Source of the DNA: Anatilimnocola floriformis
Lineage (GTDB): Bacteria > Planctomycetota > Planctomycetia > Pirellulales > Pirellulaceae
Direction of reading: 5' to 3'
Assembly (NCBI RefSeq): GCF_024256385.1
Contig: NZ_JAMLFW010000001.1
Coordinates: forward strand, 4,216,001 to 4,280,000
DNA: 64,000 nt
Of this stretch, positions 15,336-23,229 are shown piece by piece; position 1 is the stretch's first letter, and each line of letters opens with the position of its first letter. The notes under the pieces were generated by a model. That model had not been told where the DNA came from and did not search any database. It saw nothing but the letters and a program-made list of their open reading frames with translations. Position numbers and translations under genes: made by a program.

Positions 15336-16004
15336 TTTGTTCTCACGAAATCCAAACATTTTCGAGAATACTTTCTCCCGAATCGACGCGGCGATTCGCA
15401 TGGCACAGCAGAGTCAGGAGAGGGGCGTGGCTAAACTTCGCACGTCGATGCGTGGGCGCTTTTCTGGCCAACGCAGAGACCGCCGTGCGCGTTCTGATTG
15501 GGGTGCTATTTGCACGCTGCAGAACGCTGCCTATTGCGTTTAACGCGATGAGCATCTGGCGACGGCTTCACCGGTGCAGGATTGCTGACGCGGGGTAGTA
15601 ACTAGGGCAGTAAACAGTAACGAATTGGGGGTCGCCAGATTACCCCTTATAGAGTGTATGTTTATCTATATGTTTGTTGAACTTAATTCTAACTTACTAC
15701 ATTACTAGATTACTAAAAAGGGCTTTGGTGCGGCAAAAAGCGATGTGGAACGCTTAGTAATGAAGCGCGCGGCAAGTTACCACGTTACTGCTTTCCGCCG
15801 CGTGAGCAAACTATTTTCCGGATTCTGGCCAACTCTTTCATTTTCCATTTTCGTTTTCGGACTGCTTGACACTTGTATATCTATAGAGGGACGTTATGTC
15901 CCGACCGGTCGAGCCCATTGGCTCCCGCATCCAATCATTCCTAGCCCCGCGTGGGCCTGCGCTGCGGCAGTTGCTGACGAGCACGCCGCAGCCTCTTAAA
16001 CACC
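15336..16004. other. AT-richer non-coding control region with clustered AGTAAC / GTTACT words
   Basis: No convincing gene is seen in about 670 bases between the divergent phage operons. From 15597 to 15789 there are nine copies of AGTAA(C/A) or its complement (15597, 15609, 15616, 15694, 15702, 15710, 15754, 15776, 15784), set in sequence clearly richer in A+T than the surroundings. At 15866 TTGACA is followed by TATATCTATAGAGG, possibly part of a rightward promoter for the late genes. The region could be a phage origin or regulatory switch; the short open frames here lack ribosome binding sites and coding character. Confidence 0.45.
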
Positions 16005-16172
16005 ATGAGCCATGCCAACCAGTGCCCCTGCGGCGAGCCGATCAAGTACGCCGCCGAAACCCGCTGCGAAGATTGCTACGCAGACGCGGCACAGCGATTC
16101 CACGGCAACAGCCAAACCGTCAACACGCTTATCACCGCTGAACCTGACGCCAGGGTCGATACTCGGCTTTAG
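16005..16172 (+). CDS. Small zinc-ribbon protein
   Basis: A 55-residue protein (MSHANQCPCGEPIKY...). It contains a CxC and CxxC pair (CPCGEPIKYAAETRCEDC) that can hold one zinc ion, then an acidic tail. Function unknown. It is the first gene of the rightward operon. Its whole length overlaps, in another frame, the apparent N-terminus of the next gene; the protein sequence in this frame looks real, while the other frame is low-complexity Ser/Thr/Pro/Ala, so this frame is favoured. Confidence 0.55.
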   Translation: MSHANQCPCGEPIKYAAETRCEDCYADAAQRFHGNSQTVNTLITAEPDARVDTRL

Positions 16173-16701
16173 TGGCAATCACTGGGCAAGCGTTGGTATC
16201 AACCTTGTCACCTACGGCATCCCGTTCTGGAACCTGTCGCACGTCGGGATTGTCGGTGAACACGATGGCGACTTGGTCGTTTTTGAAAGCTGTGTTTCGG
16301 CCCCTGAACCCTGCCTGATTCGCGGTGAGCACTTCAGCGGCACCCAAGCTCACACGCTCGATTCCTTACTGACCTACAACGGCACTGTCTGGCACTACCC
16401 GCTCTGCCGCCCGCTGTACGAAGACGAACGCGAACGGCTCAACGACTTCCTTCATTCAACAATCGGCACGCCCTACGACGCAATCGGCGCGTTTCGTTCT
16501 GGTGGCCTTGGCTTCTCACTCATCGAGTCACTGCTTCGCAACCAAGACCTGAGCAGTCTCTTCTGCTCTGAGTGGTGCGCCGCTGCACTCTGCCACATTG
16601 GACTCTTCGCGACTGACAACGTGTCGCGATGGTCACCGAACAAATTCGTGCGTGCCGCGCGTCGGCAAGCGATTCTCTGTCGCCCGCAACGAATCAAATA
16701 A
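16012..16701 (+). CDS. Permuted papain-like (NlpC/P60 superfamily, YiiX-type) hydrolase
   Basis: The reliable part begins at about 16140 (LTPGSILGFSGNHWASVGIN) and shows the layout of circularly permuted NlpC/P60 amidases/peptidases: catalytic His in LSHVGIVGEH and catalytic Cys in LFCSEWCAAAL, the Cys coming after the His. Such proteins hydrolyse peptide or amide bonds; next to a holin-like gene it may be the lysis enzyme. The only in-frame ATG is 16012, giving 229 residues, but its first ~45 residues look like the out-of-frame translation of the zinc-ribbon gene. The true start may be a non-standard codon (for example CTG at 16138). A ribosome binding site for the next gene overlaps its end. 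Confidence 0.65.
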   Translation: MPTSAPAASRSSTPPKPAAKIATQTRHSDSTATAKPSTRLSPLNLTPGSILGFSGNHWASVGINLVTYGIPFWNLSHVGIVGEHDGDLVVFESCVSAPEPCLIRGEHFSGTQAHTLDSLLTYNGTVWHYPLCRPLYEDERERLNDFLHSTIGTPYDAIGAFRSGGLGFSLIESLLRNQDLSSLFCSEWCAAALCHIGLFATDNVSRWSPNKFVRAARRQAILCRPQRIK

Positions 16702-16711
16702 GGAGCGAACT

Positions 16712-17281
16712 GTGAAGCAACTACTGCTGATTCTGATTCTGCTCTTCGCGACCGCAGGTTGCGACATCAATCTCGACGTAAGCGGACCCGCAATTCACGG
16801 TCGCTCGTATATCACTGAGCCCGTGTGCAATCTGCCGGTCACCCTTCGACAAACAAACTGGCTCTCGCCATCACGCGAGGGAAGCTGTACTCACGCGACA
16901 GTCACCACCGCGCTTCGCTGGCAGAACCGACCGCACACGGCGAACGAATACGCCGCAACTCACAGCGGTGGTGAAACGCCGCAGAGCCTTGCCGCTCAAC
17001 TCAATGCCGCAGGCATTCGATACGTCGATAGCGTAGGTCAAAACGATGTTGCCTTCCTCGAATGGGCAATCGCCACGCGACGCGGCTGCCTTGTCACGGT
17101 GATGGGTGGACGCCACGCGGTGTTCTTAGCTGACCTAACACCGACGCACGCTTGTTTGATCGACAACAACGCACCGCAAGTGCCGCAATGGATCGAACGC
17201 GATGCCTTCCTTTCCGAATGGCAGCAGTCCCACAGTTGGGCTCTGGCCGTCCTTTATTCGCCAGTCCCGGAGTTGCCCTAG
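16712..17281 (+). CDS. Papain/C39-like cysteine peptidase lipoprotein
   Basis: A 189-residue protein with GTG start at 16712, AGGAG 6 bases upstream, and a lipoprotein signal (LLLILILLFATAGC, lipobox ATAGC). The exported part has a papain-fold catalytic set: Cys in REGSCTHATV, His in GGRHAVFLADL and Asn in LIDNNAP, close to C39/peptidase_C39-like enzymes. It would be anchored in an envelope membrane. Phage-coded lipoprotein peptidases can act in lysis, in envelope modification or in exclusion of other phages; context beside a holin-like gene slightly favours lysis. Its TAG stop overlaps the next GTG start (TAGTG). Confidence 0.75.
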   Translation: MKQLLLILILLFATAGCDINLDVSGPAIHGRSYITEPVCNLPVTLRQTNWLSPSREGSCTHATVTTALRWQNRPHTANEYAATHSGGETPQSLAAQLNAAGIRYVDSVGQNDVAFLEWAIATRRGCLVTVMGGRHAVFLADLTPTHACLIDNNAPQVPQWIERDAFLSEWQQSHSWALAVLYSPVPELP

Positions 17282-17511
17282 TGGAATTTGCCGACGCCAT
17301 CCAACTTGTCAAACAGTTTGGCCCGTTCTTCATCGCCGTGCTGTTCTTTCTCTGGCGTGATTGGCAACGCGAAGACCGACTCAGCAAGCGAATCGACCAC
17401 CTGGAAGATGAGCAGCGCCAAGTCATCATGCCGCTCGTGCGCGACTGCTCAGCGGTCATCACCAAAAACACAACAGTCATGGAACGAATCGAGAAATACC
17501 TTGAACGCTAG
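17281..17511 (+). CDS. Holin-like small membrane protein
   Basis: A 76-residue protein with GTG start overlapping the previous stop. One transmembrane segment near residues 13-27 (QFGPFFIAVLFFLWRDW) is followed by a charged coiled coil (RLSKRIDHLEDEQRQV) and a conserved-looking polar tail. This one-span plus coiled-coil layout is common among small phage holins and holin-associated proteins. No sequence family is recognised with certainty. It overlaps the next gene by 11 bases. Confidence 0.6.
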   Translation: MEFADAIQLVKQFGPFFIAVLFFLWRDWQREDRLSKRIDHLEDEQRQVIMPLVRDCSAVITKNTTVMERIEKYLER

Positions 17512-18082
17512 AATCTTCGCCCTGTTGGTGCTGCTCTTCGCCAGCACTGCAAACGCCGAACTGGTCACTGACCGTGCCTACGGCGTGAAACACAACCCCG
17601 CCGAGCTTCGCCTGACATACCGACCGCAAGATGGCGACAAGCAATACGTCACGGTCTTCGGCACCGGCGCACGACTGACTGAAGCTAAAGGCTGGTTTGA
17701 GACAAACCCCGAACTGAAACGACTGAAAGAGTCGAGCCACTTCAACTGCATCGACACCACGTCGGTCATGTTCCGCGATCGATACGCCAGCAATACGCCT
17801 GCCACGACCCTGATTCGCATTCAGGATCAGCGAGGCAAGACCATCCATGAGTTCAGCAATCTGCCGATGAGCGCGGAAGCATTCATTCGCAAGATGAACC
17901 ACGAATGCCCGCGACGTGAACAAGACGACCCGCCGCAACCACTGCCGCCACCGAACACACCAGCGCCCGCGCCGAAGCCGTCTATGCCTCTCTGGCCCAT
18001 CGCTCTCATCCTGGCCACCATCGCCGCAACTGTTGGCGGCATCCTTGGCATCAAGGCCAAGTGGACTGAAACACACTTCTAA
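17501..18082 (+). CDS. Exported protein with C-terminal membrane anchor, unknown
   Basis: Starts at TTG 17501, giving the signal peptide (L)NARIFALLVLLFASTANA. The mature part (~100 residues) faintly resembles a thioredoxin fold (SNTPATTLIRIQDQRGKTI) but lacks a CxxC motif. It continues into a Pro-rich linker (PPQPLPPPNTPAPAPKP) and ends in a transmembrane anchor (LWPIALILATIAATVGGILG). The result is 193 residues tethered at the C-terminus. With a signal peptide, a Pro-rich rod and an anchor it could span the periplasm like a spanin, but that is speculation. Confidence 0.6.
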   Translation: MNARIFALLVLLFASTANAELVTDRAYGVKHNPAELRLTYRPQDGDKQYVTVFGTGARLTEAKGWFETNPELKRLKESSHFNCIDTTSVMFRDRYASNTPATTLIRIQDQRGKTIHEFSNLPMSAEAFIRKMNHECPRREQDDPPQPLPPPNTPAPAPKPSMPLWPIALILATIAATVGGILGIKAKWTETHF

Positions 18083-18094
18083 GAGAACAAACAA

Positions 18095-18478
18095 ATGATC
18101 CTGACCGGAACAAGTATCGCTATTAGTCTTCTCAGCGTGGGCTGCGCTGGCCTGGGCGCATACACGCTGGGCAAGTGGCTCTTCACGAAAGACACCGAGA
18201 TTGAAGCTCGTCGTCGCGCTGCGATGCAGATCACCGGCAAGCTGGAAGGCTTCGGCCTGAAACGACTGCCACGAATCACCGGTGCCTATGCAATCGGTGA
18301 CTACAGTCTGCTTGCCCACGAACTGAAAGCCTTCGCTGACATCCTCATCGGTGACGCCACCGCGCTGATGAAGGAATTCGACGAAGTCTTCACCAACGTG
18401 CTGCGGATCAAACTGCAGACGCCCGAAGGCAAAGCACTCGTCGCCGCCAAACTTGCTGACGCGAGCGTGGCCGCTTGA
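18095..18478 (+). CDS. Small membrane protein, unknown
   Basis: A 127-residue protein with one N-terminal transmembrane segment (SIAISLLSVGCAGLGAYTLG) and a soluble helical remainder (ADILIGDATALMKEFDEVF). Not recognised. It sits in the tightly packed envelope cassette 13 bases after its upstream neighbour and overlaps the following lipoprotein gene by 4 bases. Confidence 0.6.
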   Translation: MILTGTSIAISLLSVGCAGLGAYTLGKWLFTKDTEIEARRRAAMQITGKLEGFGLKRLPRITGAYAIGDYSLLAHELKAFADILIGDATALMKEFDEVFTNVLRIKLQTPEGKALVAAKLADASVAA

Positions 18479-18726
18479 GACCATTGCTGCTTCTGCTCTT
18501 AGCTTTCTGCCTTGGTTGTGAAGCCAGTGAAACGCACGTTGTCGCGTACACCGCGCCGTGGTGCCGTCAGTGCGTAATCGACAAGCCGCTGCTGCAATCG
18601 CTGCCCGTGCCCTTCACAGAAGTTGAACCGACACCCGGCATGACTATTCCGCAATACGAAGTGCATCGTGATGGCAACGTCACCACGACGCATGACATCC
18701 ATCGAGTAATTGATCTGTGCCGATAG
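18475..18726 (+). CDS. Thioredoxin-fold lipoprotein
   Basis: An 83-residue protein from TTG 18475. The lipoprotein signal is LLLLLLAFCLGC. The mature part has a redox-active CxxC in YTAPWCRQCVIDK and the cis-proline loop in MTIPQYEVHRDG, both hallmarks of glutaredoxin/thioredoxin folds; at ~68 residues it is a minimal version. It could reduce or form disulfides in envelope proteins, possibly those of the neighbouring Cys peptidases (inference). It overlaps both neighbours, so it is a true operon member. Confidence 0.7.
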   Translation: MRPLLLLLLAFCLGCEASETHVVAYTAPWCRQCVIDKPLLQSLPVPFTEVEPTPGMTIPQYEVHRDGNVTTTHDIHRVIDLCR

Positions 18727-18998
18727 CCGCCAAGCCCTTGAGAACTCAGCCGCGCCACGAGTCGCGACTCAGTTCTTATCGGCGCGGATACGATCACCAC
18801 TGGCGCGCTGCCCGCATCCAATTCCTTCGGCAGCATCCGCTCTGCGTCGAGTGCCAATCAGTCGGCATCGCAACCGCAGCAACCGTCGTCGATCACGTCA
18901 CACCGCACCGTGGCTGCTACGCACTGTTTTGGAATCAATCGAATTGGCAATCGTTGTGCGAGCGATGCCACAACGTGAAGACCGCGCACGGTGGGTAG
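18717..18998 (+). CDS. HNH endonuclease
   Basis: A 93-residue HNH nuclease: CVECQ, then VVDHVTPHRG, then NWQSLCERCHNVKTAHGG, i.e. the zinc-binding Cys pairs around the D-H and N/H catalytic motif. GTG start at 18717 overlaps the upstream gene by 10 bases. In HK97-type phages a small HNH protein works with the terminase for cos cleavage; here it lies about 4.6 kb before the terminase genes, so that role is plausible but not certain. Confidence 0.85.
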   Translation: MPIAAKPLRTQPRHESRLSSYRRGYDHHWRAARIQFLRQHPLCVECQSVGIATAATVVDHVTPHRGCYALFWNQSNWQSLCERCHNVKTAHGG

Positions 18999-19080
18999 GG
19001 TGATCAAAATTTGACCATGCCTAAAGCCGCTAGACCGTGCCCATCGGAAGCGTATTTTTTGTCAAAAATCTGAGGGTCCG

Positions 19081-19722
19081 ATGGACTGGAAGTCACGCGG
19101 CATCGAGCTACACCACGGCGACTGCCGGGACTGGCTCGATTCCGTCACCGCCGATGCGGTCATCACTGACCCGCCCTACGGCATTGCCCACAACACAAAC
19201 TACACCCGCTTCACTGGCGGACTTTCCGACCACCGCAACTTCGAGACGCCAATCGCTGGCGACGATGAGCCCTTCGACCCTTCGCCGTTCATGCGATTCA
19301 AGAAGGTGATTCTCTGGGGCGCAAACTGTTTCAGCGACCGGCTGCCAATGGGCACCTGGCTCGTATGGTGCAAGCGCCGCGACAACCAGATTGGAACCTT
19401 TATGTCTGACTGCGAAGTCGCGTGGCAGAAAGGTGGCCACGGTGTCTATCTGCATCGCCACATCTGGAATGGTTTCGACCGCGAGTCAGAACGTGGCAAG
19501 ACAATCCACCCGACTCAGAAACCCGTCGCACTGATGCGATGGTGCATTGAGCGGCTAAAGCTAAAACCCGGCTCGACGATCTTCGACCCCTACATGGGTT
19601 CCGCGCCAGTGGCGCAAGCGGCCATCGAACTTGGTCACCGCTACATCGGCATCGAGAAAGATGCCAAGCACTTCGCCACCGCCGTCAAACGAATCGAATC
19701 ACTGAACATGCTGGCGGCATAA
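19081..19722 (+). CDS. Orphan DNA methyltransferase (N4/N6 amino type)
   Basis: A 213-residue type II-like DNA methyltransferase. Catalytic motif IV is DPPYG (near residue 33) and the SAM-binding motif I at the C-terminal end is IFDPYMGSAPVAQAA, so the order is motif IV before motif I as in the beta class. Phages use such orphan enzymes to protect their DNA from host restriction or to time gene expression. No cognate restriction gene is seen. The target sequence cannot be inferred. Confidence 0.9.
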   Translation: MDWKSRGIELHHGDCRDWLDSVTADAVITDPPYGIAHNTNYTRFTGGLSDHRNFETPIAGDDEPFDPSPFMRFKKVILWGANCFSDRLPMGTWLVWCKRRDNQIGTFMSDCEVAWQKGGHGVYLHRHIWNGFDRESERGKTIHPTQKPVALMRWCIERLKLKPGSTIFDPYMGSAPVAQAAIELGHRYIGIEKDAKHFATAVKRIESLNMLAA

Positions 19723-19931
19723 GACGCCGCAGCGGTGCCGATCTTGAATCGTTCCCTGTTCCCTCAAGCGACTTGTCGTCGGCACCGCGTGGCGCTGGCC
19801 TGGGCCAGTGACTCCGCAAAGCGCTGTCAGCGAGAGCATCGTGCAGTATCGCTTGGGCCTTCACGAACGCGAATCACTTCAGCCTTTCTAACCTAAGCGC
19901 GGGCGAGTACAAGCCCCACCTTTGAGGTCAC
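19723..19931. other. Intergenic region, 209 bases
   Basis: No gene, promoter consensus or T-rich terminator stands out. It separates the methyltransferase from the next operon of structural genes, so a late promoter may lie here. Confidence 0.3.
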
Positions 19932-20249
19932 ATGACGAATTACCAACGCGCCAAAGAGCTTGCCTCTTTCGGCGCTGAACTTTGCACCGAAGCGAAGTCA
20001 CTGCTCAACGGCATCAACAGCTTCCTAGCGACGAACACCACGTTCTCCATCGACTGGGCTGCTGAGACCTTGCCCGACAATCTTCAAGAGTCGAACGACG
20101 GCAACCTCGATGGCCTGCACTTCTCGCGCACCGACTTGGCGAATGCCATCTACAGCCTGAATCAAATCAAGGCGCTTCTGCTTGGCGAATCCGTCTCGCA
20201 AGGCAACTACTTCGGCAACGTTCTGAAACTCGCACAGGTGGAAGCATAG
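19932..20249 (+). CDS. Hypothetical phage protein
   Basis: A 105-residue soluble, mostly helical protein (MTNYQRAKELASFGAELCTEA). Not recognised. First gene of the appendage cluster; its TAG stop overlaps the next GTG start, indicating coupled translation. A GAGGT precedes the ATG. Confidence 0.65.
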   Translation: MTNYQRAKELASFGAELCTEAKSLLNGINSFLATNTTFSIDWAAETLPDNLQESNDGNLDGLHFSRTDLANAIYSLNQIKALLLGESVSQGNYFGNVLKLAQVEA

Positions 20250-20614
20250 TGGCAACCAGACTCGCGGGCCTGTTAGTCGAGGCAGTCGCCGGGACTAACC
20301 TTAGCGGCCATCGAGCGGTGGCCCTCATCAATAACCTGGCAGTCTATGCGTCCAACGGGAACCCCGCTCACCTTGGCTGCGTTCGTGGCATTTCCGTCGC
20401 CGCTACTGTTGCCGACGCGACCGCACTCATTCGAGTGTATGGACCGATGCTCGAACCTTCTTTCAGCTTCGTGCCCGGCCCCATCTTCGTCGGGCTCAAT
20501 GGCTCGCTGACGCAGACACCACCAACAACCGGATGGCTACAGCAGATTGCCGTGGCTGATTCACCAACGCAAATCTTCGTAGACCCGCAACCGCCGATTG
20601 ACCTCGGCAACTAA
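20249..20614 (+). CDS. Hypothetical virion-associated protein
   Basis: A 121-residue protein (GTG start). Beta-rich with an N-terminal Ala/Val/Leu-rich part. It contains SFSFVPGPIFVGL, a short word (FVPG) that recurs in the protein at 22951-23229, suggesting related small structural modules. Family unknown. Confidence 0.55.
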   Translation: MATRLAGLLVEAVAGTNLSGHRAVALINNLAVYASNGNPAHLGCVRGISVAATVADATALIRVYGPMLEPSFSFVPGPIFVGLNGSLTQTPPTTGWLQQIAVADSPTQIFVDPQPPIDLGN

Positions 20615-20622
20615 GGAACAAA

Positions 20623-21138
20623 ATGGCTGGTAACAAGTATCTCAAAAACGCTTCGGGAACCATCACCGAAGAAGCTGCAATTCAGTCTTCGGCTGGCGCT
20701 GGCGATGCGGGCAAGATTCCCGCTCTCGATTCGGCTGGCAAGCTCGACAATTCCATGATGCCCACGGGCATCGGCGGTGACACCAAGCAGATTGTCGCGA
20801 GCGAAGCTCTTTCGGCTGGCAATCTTATCAACGTCTACAACAACGCTGGCACGCTGAACATGCGCAAAGCGGATGCGACCACGGCTGGCAAAGAAGCAAA
20901 TGGCTTCGTGCTGTCGTCGGTGAGTTCGAGCGCGACGGGCACCGCCTACTTCGAGCAACTCATTACTGGACTTTCCGGCCTGACGGTTGGCGCGCAGTAC
21001 TATCTTTCGACCACGGCAGGCACACCATCCACCACGGTGCCTTCTACGAGCGGCAACATCGTTCAGAAGATTGGCCGCGCTCTCTCTGCCACCGAGCTTC
21101 TGTTCATGCCGCAGCCAGATCCAATCACTCTTGCCTAG
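20623..21138 (+). CDS. Putative capsid decoration or fibre-like protein
   Basis: A 171-residue protein, Ala/Gly/Ser/Thr-rich, with the pattern GAGDAGKIPALDSAGKLDNS seen in phage fibre and decoration proteins, followed by a compact beta domain (YFEQLITGLSGLTVGAQYYL). Likely a virion surface component. It has an AAGGAA ribosome binding site and lies 9 bases after the previous gene. Assignment is by composition and context only. Confidence 0.55.
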   Translation: MAGNKYLKNASGTITEEAAIQSSAGAGDAGKIPALDSAGKLDNSMMPTGIGGDTKQIVASEALSAGNLINVYNNAGTLNMRKADATTAGKEANGFVLSSVSSSATGTAYFEQLITGLSGLTVGAQYYLSTTAGTPSTTVPSTSGNIVQKIGRALSATELLFMPQPDPITLA

Positions 21139-21156
21139 TTCGCATAAGGTTGCCCA

Positions 21157-22281
21157 ATGACGAAACGACTGGTCGTTCACGAGAGCGGCAATCATCTTGA
21201 AGTGCCGGTCTTCACCGGTGCCACGAGTGGTCATACCTACGTTCAGATTGCGAATTCATCGAACGTCGGCACGGTGAAACTCGGTGGTGCATCGAACGGC
21301 AACGTGTCAATCTTCGACTCCAGCGCGAATCTGAGAATGTCGCTTTCGGCGGATGTCGCAGGCAACGCACAAATCAACGGCTACGATGCGTCGGGCACAA
21401 ACACCTTCACCATCAACTCGGCAGGGATCTTTTCCGGCCCGGCCAGTTGCCAGTATCTGACTTCGACTGTTGCGACAGGAACGCCGCCGCTCTTCGTTAC
21501 TTCGACGACCGTCGTGACGAATCTCAACGCTGACAAACTCGATGGCTATGATGCCACCGCGTTTGAAGCTGCGGGTACGACCAGCACCCATGCCGCGCTG
21601 ACCGCCGCTCACGGCGCAACGGGCGCGGTTGTTGGCACGACGAATAGTCAGACGCTGACGAACAAGACCATCGTCGTTGCGAACAACACAATCACCACGG
21701 CAGCGAGCGGCAACCTTGCCGCCACCGAACTCAACGCCGCGCTAGCAGAGTTGCAAGCTGACATCGACACACGTGCAACAACGCAAAAGGGACGAATTCG
21801 GTTCCTGAAATCGTTGCCTCCCGCCACGCTCTTCGCCACGGAAGACATTCGCCCTGGCGGTAGCTCACCGGCTGAGTCCGTCATCGTGTGGGACTTCGAC
21901 GCCGCTTCGATCGAATACATGGACTTCCTCTGCGTACTCGAACACTACGGTGGCGGTGGACTGACGTTCTCACTGCCCTGGTCAGCAACGTCCGCGACGA
22001 GCGGCGCTGTCCGCTGGGGCGTTGCGATTCGCCGCATGACCGATGACGCCGAAGATGTGGACGCTTCCAAAACATACGACTTCAACGAAGTCGATGACAC
22101 CGCAGCCAGTGCTTCGGGCGAACTCAGTTACGCGACGATCACGTTTACCAATGGTACCGACATGGACAACCTGGCTGACGGCGAGTTGGCGATTGTTCGC
22201 GTCCGGCGCAATGGGTCACATGCGAATGACACCATGAGCGGCGATGCCGAGTTGTGGTTGCCGAACGCAAGGGAGACCTAA
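21157..22281 (+). CDS. Putative tail fibre protein
   Basis: A 374-residue repetitive beta-rich protein. It has two halves: an N-terminal fibre region with the tail-fibre motif NADKLDGYDATAF near residue 125 and NSQTLTNKTI near residue 165, and a C-terminal globular domain from about residue 210 (QKGRIRFLKSLPP) that might bind the host. A Leu/Ala heptad (LNAALAELQADIDTR) sits between them and could trimerise the fibre. It is placed before the terminase genes, unlike the usual end-of-tail position. Confidence 0.65.
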   Translation: MTKRLVVHESGNHLEVPVFTGATSGHTYVQIANSSNVGTVKLGGASNGNVSIFDSSANLRMSLSADVAGNAQINGYDASGTNTFTINSAGIFSGPASCQYLTSTVATGTPPLFVTSTTVVTNLNADKLDGYDATAFEAAGTTSTHAALTAAHGATGAVVGTTNSQTLTNKTIVVANNTITTAASGNLAATELNAALAELQADIDTRATTQKGRIRFLKSLPPATLFATEDIRPGGSSPAESVIVWDFDAASIEYMDFLCVLEHYGGGGLTFSLPWSATSATSGAVRWGVAIRRMTDDAEDVDASKTYDFNEVDDTAASASGELSYATITFTNGTDMDNLADGELAIVRVRRNGSHANDTMSGDAELWLPNARET

Positions 22282-22282
22282 A

Positions 22283-22951
22283 ATGGCCCGCAATCTCGAT
22301 GGCGTGTCGGACTACATGCAAGGCAGCAATGTTCGCAACGTGCCGTTCACGATGGCAATTTGGTTCAACCCGAATGCCGTAACTGCCACGCTTACGCTGT
22401 GCTCGCTATGCACGGGTGGGGTATCGGACCAAAGCCGCTTCCTACTGAACTGTCACGGCGCGCTGGCTGGCGACCCGCTGCGTGCCTCGACGGTGAACTC
22501 TTCCGGCACTAGCTCTTTTGCTGCTACATCAACGGCTTCCGTGGCTGGCAGTTGGCAGCACGGTTGCGGTGTATTCGGCTCGGCAAGCAGCCGCGCTGTA
22601 TATCTCAACGGTGGTGGTAAGGGCACCGAGTCTACGTCCCGGGCAATCAGCAATTCAGCGGTCGTTATCGCGGGCGCACAGCAGACGACTTCTGGCGTGT
22701 ACACCAGCCAGTTTGACGGTTTGCTTGCGCACTTCACTATCTGGAACGTCGCTCTGACGGACGCCGAAGTCGCCTTGATTGCAAAGCCTGGCTTCGATTC
22801 CACGCGTATGCGACCGAATGCAATCATCGGACATTGGCCATTGATCGGCCGAGTGAGTCCTGAAATCGACATTCGCGGTGGTGCGAACCTGACGTTGAGT
22901 GGCTCTCCCGGCGCAGGCGACCATCCACGCTTCTGTCAGGAGTTGTGGTGA
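22283..22951 (+). CDS. LamG / concanavalin-A-like domain protein
   Basis: A 222-residue jelly-roll protein of the LamG/concanavalin A-like glucanase-lectin type: ARNLDGVSDYM, FTMAIWFNP, then AVYLNGG and FDGLLAHFTIWNVALTDAEV, the hallmark DxxxIWNxAL-type strand. Such domains bind sugars; with the fibre gene next to it, a role in adsorption to cell-surface glycans is likely. ATG at 22283 follows the previous stop by 1 base. Confidence 0.75.
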   Translation: MARNLDGVSDYMQGSNVRNVPFTMAIWFNPNAVTATLTLCSLCTGGVSDQSRFLLNCHGALAGDPLRASTVNSSGTSSFAATSTASVAGSWQHGCGVFGSASSRAVYLNGGGKGTESTSRAISNSAVVIAGAQQTTSGVYTSQFDGLLAHFTIWNVALTDAEVALIAKPGFDSTRMRPNAIIGHWPLIGRVSPEIDIRGGANLTLSGSPGAGDHPRFCQELW

Positions 22952-23229
22952 TGGAGCTAATCCTTGACCCTTTCGCCAGCGATCTGATTCTCGACCCGCT
23001 GGCCGATGATCTAATTCTGATTATCGGCGAAGCACTGCCGCACGTTGGTGGCTCGTTCAAGTGTGACGCTCACTGGCAGTTCGTTCCCGGCGCAGTAGCC
23101 ACCGAACTCTTCACGCTCACCACGCTGGCCTTCTCGTTTGTACCTGGCACTCGTGCCACGTATCTCTTCGCGTCTTCTGACGCAGCCGATTCTTTCGTTC
23201 CGGGACCGCCATGCAGATCATCGACTTAG
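22951..23229 (+). CDS. Small repetitive protein, unknown
   Basis: A 92-residue protein with AGGAG 7 bases before its ATG. Two kinds of internal repeat are visible: LILDPFASD / LILDPLADD at the N-terminus and three FVPG units (WQFVPGAVATELF, FSFVPGTRATYLF, DSFVPGPP). It overlaps the next gene by 19 bases. Probably a small structural protein; not recognised. Confidence 0.5.
   Translation: MELILDPFASDLILDPLADDLILIIGEALPHVGGSFKCDAHWQFVPGAVATELFTLTTLAFSFVPGTRATYLFASSDAADSFVPGPPCRSST

Noticed and set aside
15745-15999. Open frame before the late operon
   Set aside because: Spans promoter-like and repeat sequence, no ribosome binding site, and no coding character; treated as non-coding control region.
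20611-21234. Minus-strand 207-codon frame over the fibre-like genes
   Set aside because: Opposite to a continuous plus-strand operon with ribosome binding sites; no domain.
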